Shown: positions 34,401 through 44,500 of the stretch, one piece after another
Numbering within the stretch: position 1 is the stretch's first letter
Layout: each line of letters starts with the position of its first letter
NCBI RefSeq assembly: GCF_000005505.3
Contig: NC_016133.3
Span: 29,691,008 to 29,755,007, forward strand
DNA from: Brachypodium distachyon
Taxonomy: Eukaryota > Streptophyta > Magnoliopsida > Poales > Poaceae
Direction of reading: 5' to 3'
DNA: 64,000 nucleotides
Program-made: the position numbers and the translations under genes
Notes under the pieces: model-generated
What the model was told of the DNA's origin: nothing
Seen by the model: the letters and a program-made list of their open reading frames with translations, nothing else
The model's database searches: none

Positions 34401-36314
34401 GATCATGAATTGCAGGAGATTCCGAGATGGATTAAGGCGCTTGCGACAAAGCTGCGCTCCCTGGATGTCACGGGTACGATGAAGCTGCTAAAAAGGTGCC
34501 TAGCTGATGGTCCAGACTGGCCCCTGATCAAGGACATTGTACAAGTTCGCGGGAAAACGACTGATTCAGGTTACATATTCTATTCCAAGAGTCCTTACAT
34601 CTTTGAGAGCAATGTCAGTACTCATGGAAACCTTGACATGGAAGGCAAAACTGCTGATTCTGATAATGCTGATGAAGAGTTCGTGGAAAACAGAAATGCC
34701 AATCAAGATTCTCCGGTTTCATCTTCAGGTACAGGTTATCCGGAAACTAGTGGCTTCTTTGACTCAAAAGCAGTGAAAAGAGGAGTTACCGGGACAGAGG
34801 GCGACGTGACACATAGAAACACGGAGAGAACCCTGCCTAGAAATAGCCAACGTCGCATGCATAAGCTGGCAGAAGTTGTCCATGAAGATGGTGAAGCTGA
34901 AGAAGGTGCAGATTCAGGTGTACTATTTGCTGCCCATCCAACTAAAGCCCATGCAGTAGTGGAGAAACTTCATGCTGTTGTTACTGATGATCACAGTGAT
35001 AATAACGATACAGGTTTATTGTCAAAAGTTATCCCTCATGAAACTACTCCTGATGCCATCAGTTCAGTTCTTACCAGGCCAAGATGGCGCAAGATAAGAA
35101 AGGATGTTCCTACTGATACTTCTGCTAACAAATGTGCTGCTGCAGTTGGTCATAGCTTGGTCCGCGAAGGGTCTCGAGCAATCAAAATTACTGAAACTGA
35201 TAAAAAGTTGAACTCACTTCGATGCAAGGAACCCACATTGAACAAAGGGGATAGCTTTGCTGACACCAGCAAACTGACAAGGAGAGTTCATTACGGTGCA
35301 AATAAGGTGCAAACACAAGTGAAGAGTGACTCTAAAGAATTTGGCGTTGATAAAACTGAAAATAGTTCACCTGCTATATTGGCTCGCTCCAGGCAAGTAA
35401 CATCCAGCGAGGGAAAAGATGCTCATGCTGCTATTCCTTCGCCCAGCACAGTCAATCAGAAGAATGTTGACAAGATAAACGAGATTGCAACTTCTGCACC
35501 TGCAAGCAGAAATGCAACAAAAATCTCAGAAAATCCATCAGAAAAAGAAGTAGCATTGAAATCTTCTGGCACTACAGATAGCAGCTTAATCCGCAAAGGT
35601 CATCACATGGCAAGTGCTAAAACTATTCAAGATTCAGGTGCCAGATTACTCCATGTGGAACAAAGGTTATCTAGTGAAGGAAAAGAAGCTCCCAATGCTT
35701 ACAAAGATTCTACTTGTACTGCTGTTGACAACATTGGTGATCATATGGAGGGCAAGAGCATCAGTGTGCCAGCCATCTCTGGTCCGGAGCTGCCTGCAAG
35801 TTTAGCCCGGAGCAAACAGCGGATACTGAAGAAGCGAGAACCTGATCCAAGCGATGGCACAGACGCACTGATCAAGAAAATTCCTGTCATGGCAAGCAAA
35901 ATCTCAGAGAAAGTTACCTGTAAATGCAAGGCCAAATCAGAGAAATACCCATCTACTGTAGCATCAACGAACACTAATTCACTGTCAGTGCATTGTGCTA
36001 TTATTGGTACCCCTGAAGCAACCATGAAAACAGAAGCTACCAATGGCCGTGCCATCGATGTCGAGCCGCATCACGCACCAAAGGTGTACACCGCTATTTG
36101 GGCTGACACCGACACCGATACACTGAGAGCTCGGCTGCTCAGCTCGATGCAGCACTACCGGAGGATGGCCTCACGCCGTCGCCGCCACAGGAAGCATGGC
36201 TCCCGGAAGGCTTGGAGCATCGGCCCAGTATTGGTGGTCGTCCTCCTACTCGTCTCCCTGGTGCAGCTGTTGTTCATCGTCTGGCTGTACCGCAGGCTCC
36301 AGAATCAAAAGTAA
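31446..36314 (+). CDS. CC-NB-ARC-LRR (CNL) immune receptor with long C-terminal tail and terminal transmembrane helix
   Basis: An intracellular plant immune receptor by family. Start taken at 31446 (MAAVLGAFVPDTAARW, the usual Rx-like coiled-coil opening); the frame stays open upstream to 31332. Open length is 1622 residues, or 1594 if the 84-bp GT-AG segment 31734-31817 is spliced, which I favour. Using unspliced numbering: coiled coil 1-165 with WLAEVRAAAYEADATVDR in the EDVID position; NB-ARC about 205-530 with P-loop GPDGIGKTT (229-237), kinase-2 FLLVLDDVW, RNBS-B KVLVTARH, GLPL as CGGTPLAI, RNBS-D CFLYCGLLF, and MHG instead of MHD (518-520). LRRs run about 560-1045. A polar Ser/Lys/Glu-rich tail of about 540 residues follows, then RRRRHRKHGSRK and a hydrophobic helix 1592-1614 (36219-36287), eight residues from the stop. 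The gene lies beside a nested transposon block; no paired NLR is visible. Confidence 0.93.
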   Translation: MAAVLGAFVPDTAARWRAVAKGEAARGLGVAAAARKLAARLERVSAGLGDAEARGEDEAAIRWLAEVRAAAYEADATVDRCRVAARWRRGREPQQQVRLLPLARTIVALRCMVWLISFCDLGVQALPWLLSSCCDDDDAETPRKVATDVKNVNRKLKAILKEQRRLQLHASSVDDHPVRARTVPRHRKSKFANIGFVGATIEDDAGRLVHRLTQKDKLQAACEVVAVVGPDGIGKTTLAKAVYESKRVRCSFETRSWVRLSRVYTKAGLLWQVVDAIGGGDMTGDESVADLEAMLTGLAANRRFLLVLDDVWHGGVWDDVLRKPLSGGHGGKVLVTARHGRIAREMGADHVHRAKKLSADEGWLLLRTAACVTNDGDADELRSIGEKVVEKCGGTPLAIKAVASILRTREASASEWAVVLASPAWSVKGLPEDALKPLYLCYDDLPCHLKQCFLYCGLLFSPDFAVERRLLVQHWIAERLVQISSDACVQEVAEEYYDELVERNLLQPAEEDAGWCTMHGMLHALARLLLESEAFTNDAQRLLPNDGDDNSFVVRLVSLPGRNMAAIPESILNSEGIRTLLLPKNPLTTEVKIFTRLSHLIVLDLSETGMELIPETLGNLVQLRFLNLSRTRIQAVPESIGNLWSLKFLLLRECKSLHALPKGIEHLKALRDLDLAGTVINAAVFRVGQLTSLTSLRCFTVMRKDARAAPGMCEWPLAELKHLCQLRTLHVQKLEKVIDRSEAAEAALACKTSLRELALSCSGTVLPLQTRTVVSKIEDVFEELNPPECLESLKIANYFGAKFPSWLSATFLPNLCHLDIIGCNFCQSSPPLSQLPELRSLCIADSSALKFIDAEFMGTPYHHQVPFPKLENLRLQGLHKLEKWMDIEAGALPSLQAMQLESCPELRCLPGGLRHLTSLMELCIVDMASLEAVEDVAALRELSVWNIPNLKKISSMPSLEELSISHCPVLQIVQNVDRLQAVHIFDHELQEIPRWIKALATKLRSLDVTGTMKLLKRCLADGPDWPLIKDIVQVRGKTTDSGYIFYSKSPYIFESNVSTHGNLDMEGKTADSDNADEEFVENRNANQDSPVSSSGTGYPETSGFFDSKAVKRGVTGTEGDVTHRNTERTLPRNSQRRMHKLAEVVHEDGEAEEGADSGVLFAAHPTKAHAVVEKLHAVVTDDHSDNNDTGLLSKVIPHETTPDAISSVLTRPRWRKIRKDVPTDTSANKCAAAVGHSLVREGSRAIKITETDKKLNSLRCKEPTLNKGDSFADTSKLTRRVHYGANKVQTQVKSDSKEFGVDKTENSSPAILARSRQVTSSEGKDAHAAIPSPSTVNQKNVDKINEIATSAPASRNATKISENPSEKEVALKSSGTTDSSLIRKGHHMASAKTIQDSGARLLHVEQRLSSEGKEAPNAYKDSTCTAVDNIGDHMEGKSISVPAISGPELPASLARSKQRILKKREPDPSDGTDALIKKIPVMASKISEKVTCKCKAKSEKYPSTVASTNTNSLSVHCAIIGTPEATMKTEATNGRAIDVEPHHAPKVYTAIWADTDTDTLRARLLSSMQHYRRMASRRRRHRKHGSRKAWSIGPVLVVVLLLVSLVQLLFIVWLYRRLQNQK
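31734..31817 (+). other. Probable 84-bp in-frame intron of the NLR gene
   Basis: caggtgagat at the left and tgcag|gct at the right are good splice sites. The segment is AT-richer than the GC-rich exon around it, and its removal joins the coiled-coil helices in frame. If retained it adds 28 residues including the hydrophobic run TIVALRCMVWLISFCDLG. Its length is a multiple of three with no stop, so both forms encode full-length protein. Confidence 0.7.
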
Positions 36315-36515
36315 GCGACCAACAACGGGGCTTCAGTTTTGCTGTAGGCGAGAAATGCTGCTACCATCATGTGCTCTTGAATTTTAGCGCCGGAATGGTT
36401 TCTTAAGATCGAGAATATTATGGTTAATCGTCATGTCCCATAGCATTAGGCTTAACTGGTAAATACGTACTAGCCATTGGCAAGAACGCAGTGCGCCTTG
36501 CAATTTATCCCCAAA

Positions 36516-36562
36516 TTTTCTGGCGGGAGGGTTTCCATTTTGAAGAACTTTGGCGCCAATAA
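36516..36562 (+). promoter_or_regulatory. E2F-like sites upstream of the PIP-box gene
   Basis: tttggcgccaa at 36549-36559 matches the plant E2F consensus TTTSSCGS on both strands; a weaker ttctggcggga lies at about 36518-36528. They are 83-125 bp before the proposed start codon, the usual distance for S-phase gene promoters. Confidence 0.5.
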
Positions 36563-36641
36563 ATTTCGGCAGACTCTAGTAGTACTGGACAAGAGAAAAG
36601 AGAGCCAAAAGTTTGGGGAGGCAGAGAAAGGGGGAGCTAGG

Positions 36642-37874
36642 ATGAGGAAGCAGAATCAGAAGGCTCACCCGCGCAGAATCCGATCGTCCGGCGGCCAGAC
36701 AACCCTCCAATCTTTCCTCTTCAAGCCCAGGTAGGCGAGGGAAACCACCAACTCTTTCTCCAAAATTTTGTCTCCGTTTTCTTCTGTTTTTTTCGCAAAT
36801 CTCGGATCTCTAGTTCTCTAACCCTTGCGTTTGTTTCTCGGATCCTTCAGAGTTGCCGATGGAGGACTGAATCCCTCGCCGCCGCCGCCGCCGCTGGAGG
36901 GTGAGGAGCAGGCGGTCTCGCCGCCGGCGCCACCGCCGAAGCGGGAGATCATCAGGGTCACCAACAAGACCATCATCAAGGTATCAATCGTCCTTGGATC
37001 TGTTTCACCCTTGCCTTGCGTTTCTCCGTCTAGATGGAGCGAGACGACGACCCAACCAACAGCGTGTGATTCGTTGCGGGATCTGGCAGGAAAAGGCGAA
37101 CGCGTTCTCGTCGGTGGGCTCCTCCTCCTCCTCCGCGGGGAAGGACGGGGCCGGCGGAGCGAGCGCTCTGAACGCGGCGGTGTTCAAGCGGTTCAACGGC
37201 TCGTCGTCCCCAGCGGCGAGAGCGGAATGCTTCGTTGTCAGCGGCGGCGGCGGTGTCGCGGAGTCTGGGGATGACCCGGAGGACGACGACGGCAGCGGCG
37301 TCCGGCTCGACGTCGAGGACATCGCGGCGGGGAGCCGCCGCGGGCGGGAGTCCAGGAAGCGGAAGAGCCCCCTCGGTGCGTGCGCCCCCACGTTTCTCAC
37401 ATCTTGGCTAGTACTCCGTACTAGTCGTGACACGGCATTGATCTCATCTCCCCAGGAGGCGAGGAGGAGCACAACAACAAGAGCAGCGGCCGCAGGCACG
37501 TGTTAGTGCTCGGCGACGACCCGAAGCCGAGGCCGCCGCCCTCAGCGGCGGCGGTGAGGCGGAGGAGGGGAAGGGGGAGGGGGAGGCCCGCCGGCCGCAA
37601 CGAGGGCGACCGCGCCCTGTACAACCACTGTAAGATATGCCAATTCATTCATTCTGGATTCTCTCTTCTGGCTCGCCGTCGCTGAGCCCAGATGCTGGGT
37701 GGGAGACACTGAGATTGAGCTGAGCTTTTTGTGTGGTTTTGATTTTCAGACGCGAGCGGCGGCGGGTGGTGGGAGGGCGAGCAGGAAGGCGTGGACGGCG
37801 AGGAGGTCGGGTGGACGGACGACATGTGGGAAGGCATGGGCTCCATCACGCTCGGAGGCCTGGAATGGCACTAG
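36642..37874 (+). CDS. Uncharacterised nuclear-type protein with PCNA-interaction-like (PIP) box and AT-hook-like motif
   Basis: I do not recognise the family by name. Five exons with canonical GT-AG sites, 36642-36730, 36851-36980, 37090-37375, 37456-37629 and 37750-37874, sum to 804 bp, or 267 residues. The first exon encodes QTTLQSFLFKPR, close to the PIP-box pattern Q-x-x-(L/I/M)-x-x-F-(F/Y) with Leu in the last place and basic residues around it. A basic stretch RGRGRGRPAGR (exon 4) resembles an AT-hook, and RRGRESRKRKSP could be a nuclear signal. The end is acidic and Trp-rich (WWEGEQEGVDGEEVGWTDDM). The 5' exon could extend upstream in frame to 36477, but that part contains the E2F-like sites and looks like promoter and leader. 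It lies 327 bp after the NLR stop on the same strand. A role in DNA replication or repair is inference. Confidence 0.75.
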
Positions 37875-38592
37875 CATCATCGCTCAGCTCGCCGCCGGTG
37901 GTTTCTCGATGCGTCTTGGACTGATCATTGATGGCACTGGCATGAAACCTCGTCAGATTAAAAGGCCTAGACAGAGGCACGAGTAAAAACCGCTGCGTGT
38001 TGCCGTAGTATGTCTAGCATGTAACTCCACTATAAACCAGACTGGTTTACTCTTAAGTTCCCCAAAAAAAAGTGTTTGGTGTGAGAACGTTTTATTATTT
38101 TCATCAAGGAGAAGGGAAATGTGAAGCTGAAACAGACAAGCACTCATGGTTCAAACAAATGTGAAGTTGAAACCCACCAGAATTTATGGTTCGAAGCATC
38201 ACATAAAAATAGAATCCAAGTAAATGGCGTGGGCTGTCACAAAATTCACGGTCATCAAATTGAAGCAAAACAAAATTGTATGATGCCAATGATACATTTT
38301 ACAGCGTCTCACAGATACCAGCACCCCGAAGTTGACTATTACAATGTTTTTCACATCTACCACCTAGATCACTACTAGTTCCCTCTTCCACATAATTTGG
38401 GCGAGTTAGCCTTACGGGATCAGGGTGTACAAAACGTTCTGCTGCTGTGCGTCGCTGTGGTATAGTGCGTTTACAATTGCTATGGGAACCTGGACTGCGT
38501 TTATCCTGTGCGCCAACTCTGTTTTCTGCGGGGGGCATCGGTTCAGTATAGCCTTTTCTGGAAGATGATCAAGCTAGGGTTACAGCTGGTGG
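37875..38592. other. Intergenic between convergent 3' ends
   Basis: Holds the 3' UTRs of the PIP-box gene (plus) and UGGT (minus). No gene or repeat is evident; the open frames are short and AT-rich. Confidence 0.6.
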
Positions 38593-41500
38593 TCATAGCT
38601 CATCTTTCACATCCTGTCTCGAGTCTTTATCGTCAGGCTTTGGTGCATCAGAAGGTACGGAAGTGGCCTCTGCACTCTCTAAATTCTCCCCAAGGATTCG
38701 TGCGGTGAACTGCCTTGCTTCACTGTCGAAATCAACCCACTCTGGAACTATTCTTCTAGCACCCTAGAGCACGCGAGTATAAATCTTACGATTAGCCAGG
38801 GCTTAGTGCTAGACAAAAAGCAACAGGAAATGAATTATGACACATCACAATTTTACCTGGAGCTTTGGTTCCTTTGTCATTGGATTGTTGCAGAGATCAA
38901 TGGTCTTTGCTCTGGCCTTTGTCGCGTTTCCACACCAAGATTCACACCATAGCCATTCTTGAGGGAGTGAGAATATGGGCACTGTATGTTGAGCATAATT
39001 TGGGAGATCCTGCATAAAGGTACTACCAGTAAGCATTGTGATAATGTCCACTTTTATGAATATTGCACTCTGGAGCCTGGTTCTAAATACAGGATTTTAT
39101 TGCTAGAAACAGAAACCAGCTAATCCCGATGCAAATTGAAACTGGTAACTAGTTGGTCAGCAGTTCCGACCAGGTTCCCCTAGAAAGAAAAAATATTGCA
39201 CCTGATGTGCAAGTGCTTGAACTTCTGTGAATAGAAAGAATTGCAAGGGCTATGGAACTTGACTCTTACAATTCTACGAGGAAGAAGATTTGTGCTGCCA
39301 TGCTATGCAGCCTTTGAAATTTCAAATTAAATATAATATTTTGTTTTCAAAAAAACGAGTTCAACTAAAATATAACAGTATTCAAACAAATACAATATAG
39401 CTGGTCTCCTATCCAAGAAACTCAGTTCTTATCAGCATAATAATTTGTGAACCCTGGTCTCCAGGAACTAATTCTGCAGGCCAGGGGTCAACTATCATCA
39501 AATGCTACATGTAAGGGGGGGATCAATATATGTACCTGATCAAGATTTGAGAGACTATTGGGGTCCTTGCTGAGTGTTTCATAAACGACCCGTAGAGTAT
39601 CCCCAGCAGCAGTTTGTCGAAATTTGGCCAAATCAACAACATAAAGAGCACTGAAACAACATCACACATACAACTATCACACAGTAATACCAATAATCAT
39701 TTGTAGTATACTTGATGCAAAAGATCATTCACCTGATATGGTATGGTCTTCCGCGCAGATGATCTTTCCAGAAACCCTTTCACAAAGGGGAAAAGAACAA
39801 AGGAGTCAGCAGATAGCTTGAGAAAGCCATAATTTATTTTACGTTACCATGAATAATTTGATCTACAGCAGTAATATGGTGTGTGGTAAGTTAACTAACT
39901 TGTTTCCAAAATCGGTAGCCATCCATCTCCTTGTTGTTATCACAGAATGGGGTATATGCAAGGGGGCGGCCCTTCAAATTCATGTCATACAGTTCTCCCA
40001 TGTCTGTCCTCACAATTTGATCCGCATCAACAAAAATAACCTATTTGGGAAGTATCAGAAAAAGAAACCATTAGAACATAATGAGGCTCGGATTACTTTT
40101 AATTATTGAAGAACACTATGGATTACAAGGATCTTAAGGTGTTCATAACATAAAGAAAGTACCTTCCTCAAAGAAAGTGGGAATATGACATCCAGAAACA
40201 AGATCTTGTATGCCCATATAATCCGTTGCTTCTCTTTCTGTTTGTGCAACCATGTTGGCCATTTATACGTGATAAGCTCATAACCGAATCCATATTCCTG
40301 AGCCATGTGGGGTATGACATCCTGGAGGATTACTGGTTAGATAAAAACAGAGAGGTCTAACATCTCTCATTAATTAATAAACTCAAAAGCAGCTCGTCAA
40401 CCTTAAACTGTGGAGATAGATAATTCTTTATGAACCAAAATTTCACTGGCCTTTGTGTCTTCTTCAAAACACTCAAAATCATAATTTTGAGGAAACGCTC
40501 ATACCTGCAACAGAGTAACTTGCAGGTAAATCACATGTTCTGATCCATAACTTCTCTTTTAAGAGTAAAATAGTGTATGATGTACAACTAGGGTGCAAGA
40601 ATAGCTGCGTGTGCAGTATAGAAAATACTGCAGAAATCATGTGTAACTCTAATAATGCTAGTAACTAGTCTAAGAGAAAAAGTAACAGTTCTAGCAAGAA
40701 GCAACTAAGGAGGAAAATGACTTCAAGGCTTAATCGAATATGTGTAGAACTGTCAGCACTATAAAGTATAAGTAACACTGAACAGCATGGACAGAAAATG
40801 CTGTACATATTTACACAAAATAGATAAAAATCCTCAAAATGGACACTTACAGATGCCCAGAAGCAACAGAAAAAATGTTAATTGTCTCCCCTTGTCTTGC
40901 ATCCTTAAGGTCCTGAATAGAAATGCACATTAAAACTGTTGAATATTTCACTGAGCAACAAATGCGTGGCATAACCAGTAGCATGTGATCCAAGCATCCA
41001 AGATTCTAGCTTGGATAGAATCTCTAGCCTAAGCTCGTAAATACAGCTACTTTTGGGTGTTCTCTCATGTATATCTCTACCTCTAGGCCTTGTGTATATA
41101 CTGTTGTATATATGTTTGTTCTCTTTTAATAAAATTCACCGTCTGGCCTCCCTTACATTTCTCATCAAAAGAAAAAAGCATGCATGAAACTAGCCTGTAA
41201 CTTTTACATGTAGAATCATTCTTCTACTAATATTTCCCGTAAATACAAATCAAATGGAAATCTAGTTCATTAGCAATAACAGGAACAGTCAACGGTATCT
41301 TTGATCAAACAGATAACTGGACTTCCTAAGAAGTTTCTTTTTGGAAAATGTTTTAGATTTTGTATCAGCAACAAATGCTGAAATGCATAGCGAACAATAA
41401 TCAATGGTTTTTCGATCTGCCTCATTCTGTAATCGCTCTCAAGTAATTGCTCTTTTTCCCCAAGAAATCACTTGGACGATCCAAACATCAGTAGCAAAAC

Positions 41501-44500
41501 ATGGTTTTTTCTTTTCTATACCCTCTTTGTAGTAGCATGCACTGGAATTAAATAACTGGCAGAAGAAATACTAACATTAATTTTCTCAGATTTCTTTTTT
41601 AATGATGCATCACCACTAATGAAACTAGACGCCCATTTCAAAAGGTTGCTATTCCAGCCTTTGTTATCCTGCATTAGAAAGTAAAATTATACTCAGAAAT
41701 TCAATAACATGTTTTACAACTAAATAAAAACAGACCATCTTTTCCTGGAAATGGTTCTCATCATCAGCATTTAGTAAGTCCTCATGTTCCTTGCCCTTTT
41801 TCTTTTGCACTTCAATGTGTATAAGTTTGCCCCTCAAGCTATCTATAGCAATGAGTTTCGAAGGCAATTCATACAAATCAGCACTACGTCCAGGAGCAAG
41901 TTGTAGGTACCACACCCCTGGAGAAACTTTCATCTGCCAGTAACCCAAGTTGGCCATGACAAGTGTGTCTACCAAGTGTGGCATTTGTTTGGTTCCAAGT
42001 ATAAACTGCAGACCACGGGGAGGTTCTCGGTCCTTTTCCATGCAATGACCTGAAAGAAAAAAAAAATTATGTCCACTAGAAAAATCCAACACAACTAAAG
42101 AGATGATTACAAAATACCAGACCTGTCAGGAGGAGCGCTTCAAGTTCAAATACTGCTTGCAGTGTCCTAACATCACCAAGATTCTCCAATAGAATATTAT
42201 CCAAATCATGGCTGCCACAGCAAACAACCACGAGAAATTGATGGTACTTTAATATAGAATATACCTTCTGATATTTTCTTAATACTTGGAGGCTAACTTA
42301 CATGGCAACGACAGGCTCGACAAGCCATGGTTCAGGAACATCGATGTTCATAGTAAGTGTTTTAGATAGTGGCATGTTTGAGAAGAAAGCTTTAGGTCCA
42401 TGTACAGAATAATCTGTGTTGCTAAAATCATCCTGCATATCAAATAGCCAAGCATTATTGTAGACAGTGGGGATATGATAGCCAGTAAAATGTAGGTGGT
42501 CTTACCATCGATGGAAGAACAAATCTGTAGTAGTTCTTTAAAGGAAGATCAGCAAGGGAACTCTGAAAATAATCTGTCAATATTAGCAACTAAATAGATA
42601 GGAATGCAGCTAGTGCAAGAGCTCAAGCATAGAAGCATCTCATCCATGATCCACCTAGACATAGTAATAAGGCTTCAACAAATACAAGACACAGTAGTTT
42701 CTACAATCATACACTTCAATCAAACAGAGATGGTCCAAATGCATCTTCCATTTTTACTATCTATATAACAGATAAATACTCCCTCTGATCCTAAATTCTT
42801 GACTAAAATTTGCCCAAATATGGATGTATCTATTCTTAAAAAGCGTCTAGATACATGTAATATTTCGACAGCAATTTAGGATCAGAGGGAGTAGCATGGA
42901 AAATTTTGCTTGTGGAGATGAACTGAGCATTATTTTCTAAAGTCAAGAAGCACAAAGAACAGATAGAATAAGACGATAATTGTAAAGGATTATAGTCACT
43001 ACAGATGCAAATTGCGAGATCTAGATTAAATTTCACTAGAGTTGAGGCATGGAATTGCCAATATGTAATTGAACTTTACCCTTGTCCTATTCAATGAGAT
43101 TGTGTACTATTATTATTATTATTATTATTTGCAGAAAATGGTGAACTAATTGTGCCAGCAAATCTCTAGGTTAAATTGTTCCAGTTGTTGAACCGAGTCA
43201 ACTAATTGTACGTATGGTCACAAAGATTTAACCAAATTGCTCGAGAAAAGAGATAAGCCTCTAGATTATTAAGGTTCATCACCTAACCTTGGCAACAACT
43301 GAACTAATTAAGTGACTATAATACAATATAGTTTTAAGTATTTGATGTATTCAGTAGCCTGTATGTGCACAAGCAGGTGCCATATTAGACTAGTTGATTC
43401 ATTTCTCAGACTGGTAATTCAGAAATTCGAAACAAAAACTAATCAACAACTATGGGTACATATTTCAACTAATTTTAGATGCAGAATTATAGCTAACTCA
43501 TAAAAAATTTAAAAATACATACAATAGGATTGAGGACAATTCTCATGCTCGGCTGAATCTGTCTCCATAGTATGCGTAGAAGAGGAGAAAGTTTTTGCCC
43601 AGCGGGACTTAGCGGATCAATGACAGCATCAATGTGAATACTTGAATTCATATAGTTCAGTTTAATTGCACTGCATGGTAAAGAACAAAACGAGGTCAAA
43701 CTGTTTGAAGTTATCATAATCCAAGAATACTCCAAGTTTTATGCAGGTTCTTGTTTTGGTGCTTGAGACTTGCACTTAACTAGACATGTGTTGAGCCTAG
43801 TGTGAGATCATGTCATGTTTGTCTTCATAGCTTTGATGCTGAAAGCTCCTTACATATTTAGACAAGTCATAATGCAATAGGTGACTTGAGAGTTGAGAAC
43901 CAACAAGGCAACAAGCTAAACAAAGTTGAATAAAGTTTGAACACACCCTTGGATTTCAAATCATATTACCCACATATGTTATTTGAGCAAGTTACAAAAC
44001 CCAGCATATGACAGCAAAATAGCTCGCCATGATATTATTTAATGAACATTTTTGTTAAAACATGGACCGGAATACATAAAACTTGTGTTTCCAGGTATAA
44101 TTTCATCGGCGCTACAGAAACTTCTGACATGAAAATTGAACTGCAGGAAAAAAGAAATACTGAACAGTAAACACCCAGTTATTTCAAACCAGACAATTTA
44201 GGCGAGTAACTCAATGGTGCACCCAGGAGCACATCCTCCTGGGTGGAACAAAAAAGTTCTCAAATGTAAAAAAAATCTGAAAAAGACATAAATGTCCAAG
44301 TCCATTGTGTGCTTGTTAAATTTCATGGAAAAAGATTAAGTTTGCATCCTGTATATTTAAATTTACCTTCTTATAGAACCAAATAAAGGTGAAAATGTAC
44401 ATAAACATAGACAACATGAAGTAAGTTTTGTTGGAATTCTTTTGACACTTAAAGTACTTTTTATGAATTTACTGCTAATAATCCCAGGAGCGCTACTCCC

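Noticed and set aside
36477..36641. N-terminal extension of the PIP-box protein from the Met at 36477
   Set aside because: In frame without a stop, but it spans the E2F-like sites and is not coding-like; the ATG at 36642 leads directly into the PIP-box exon.
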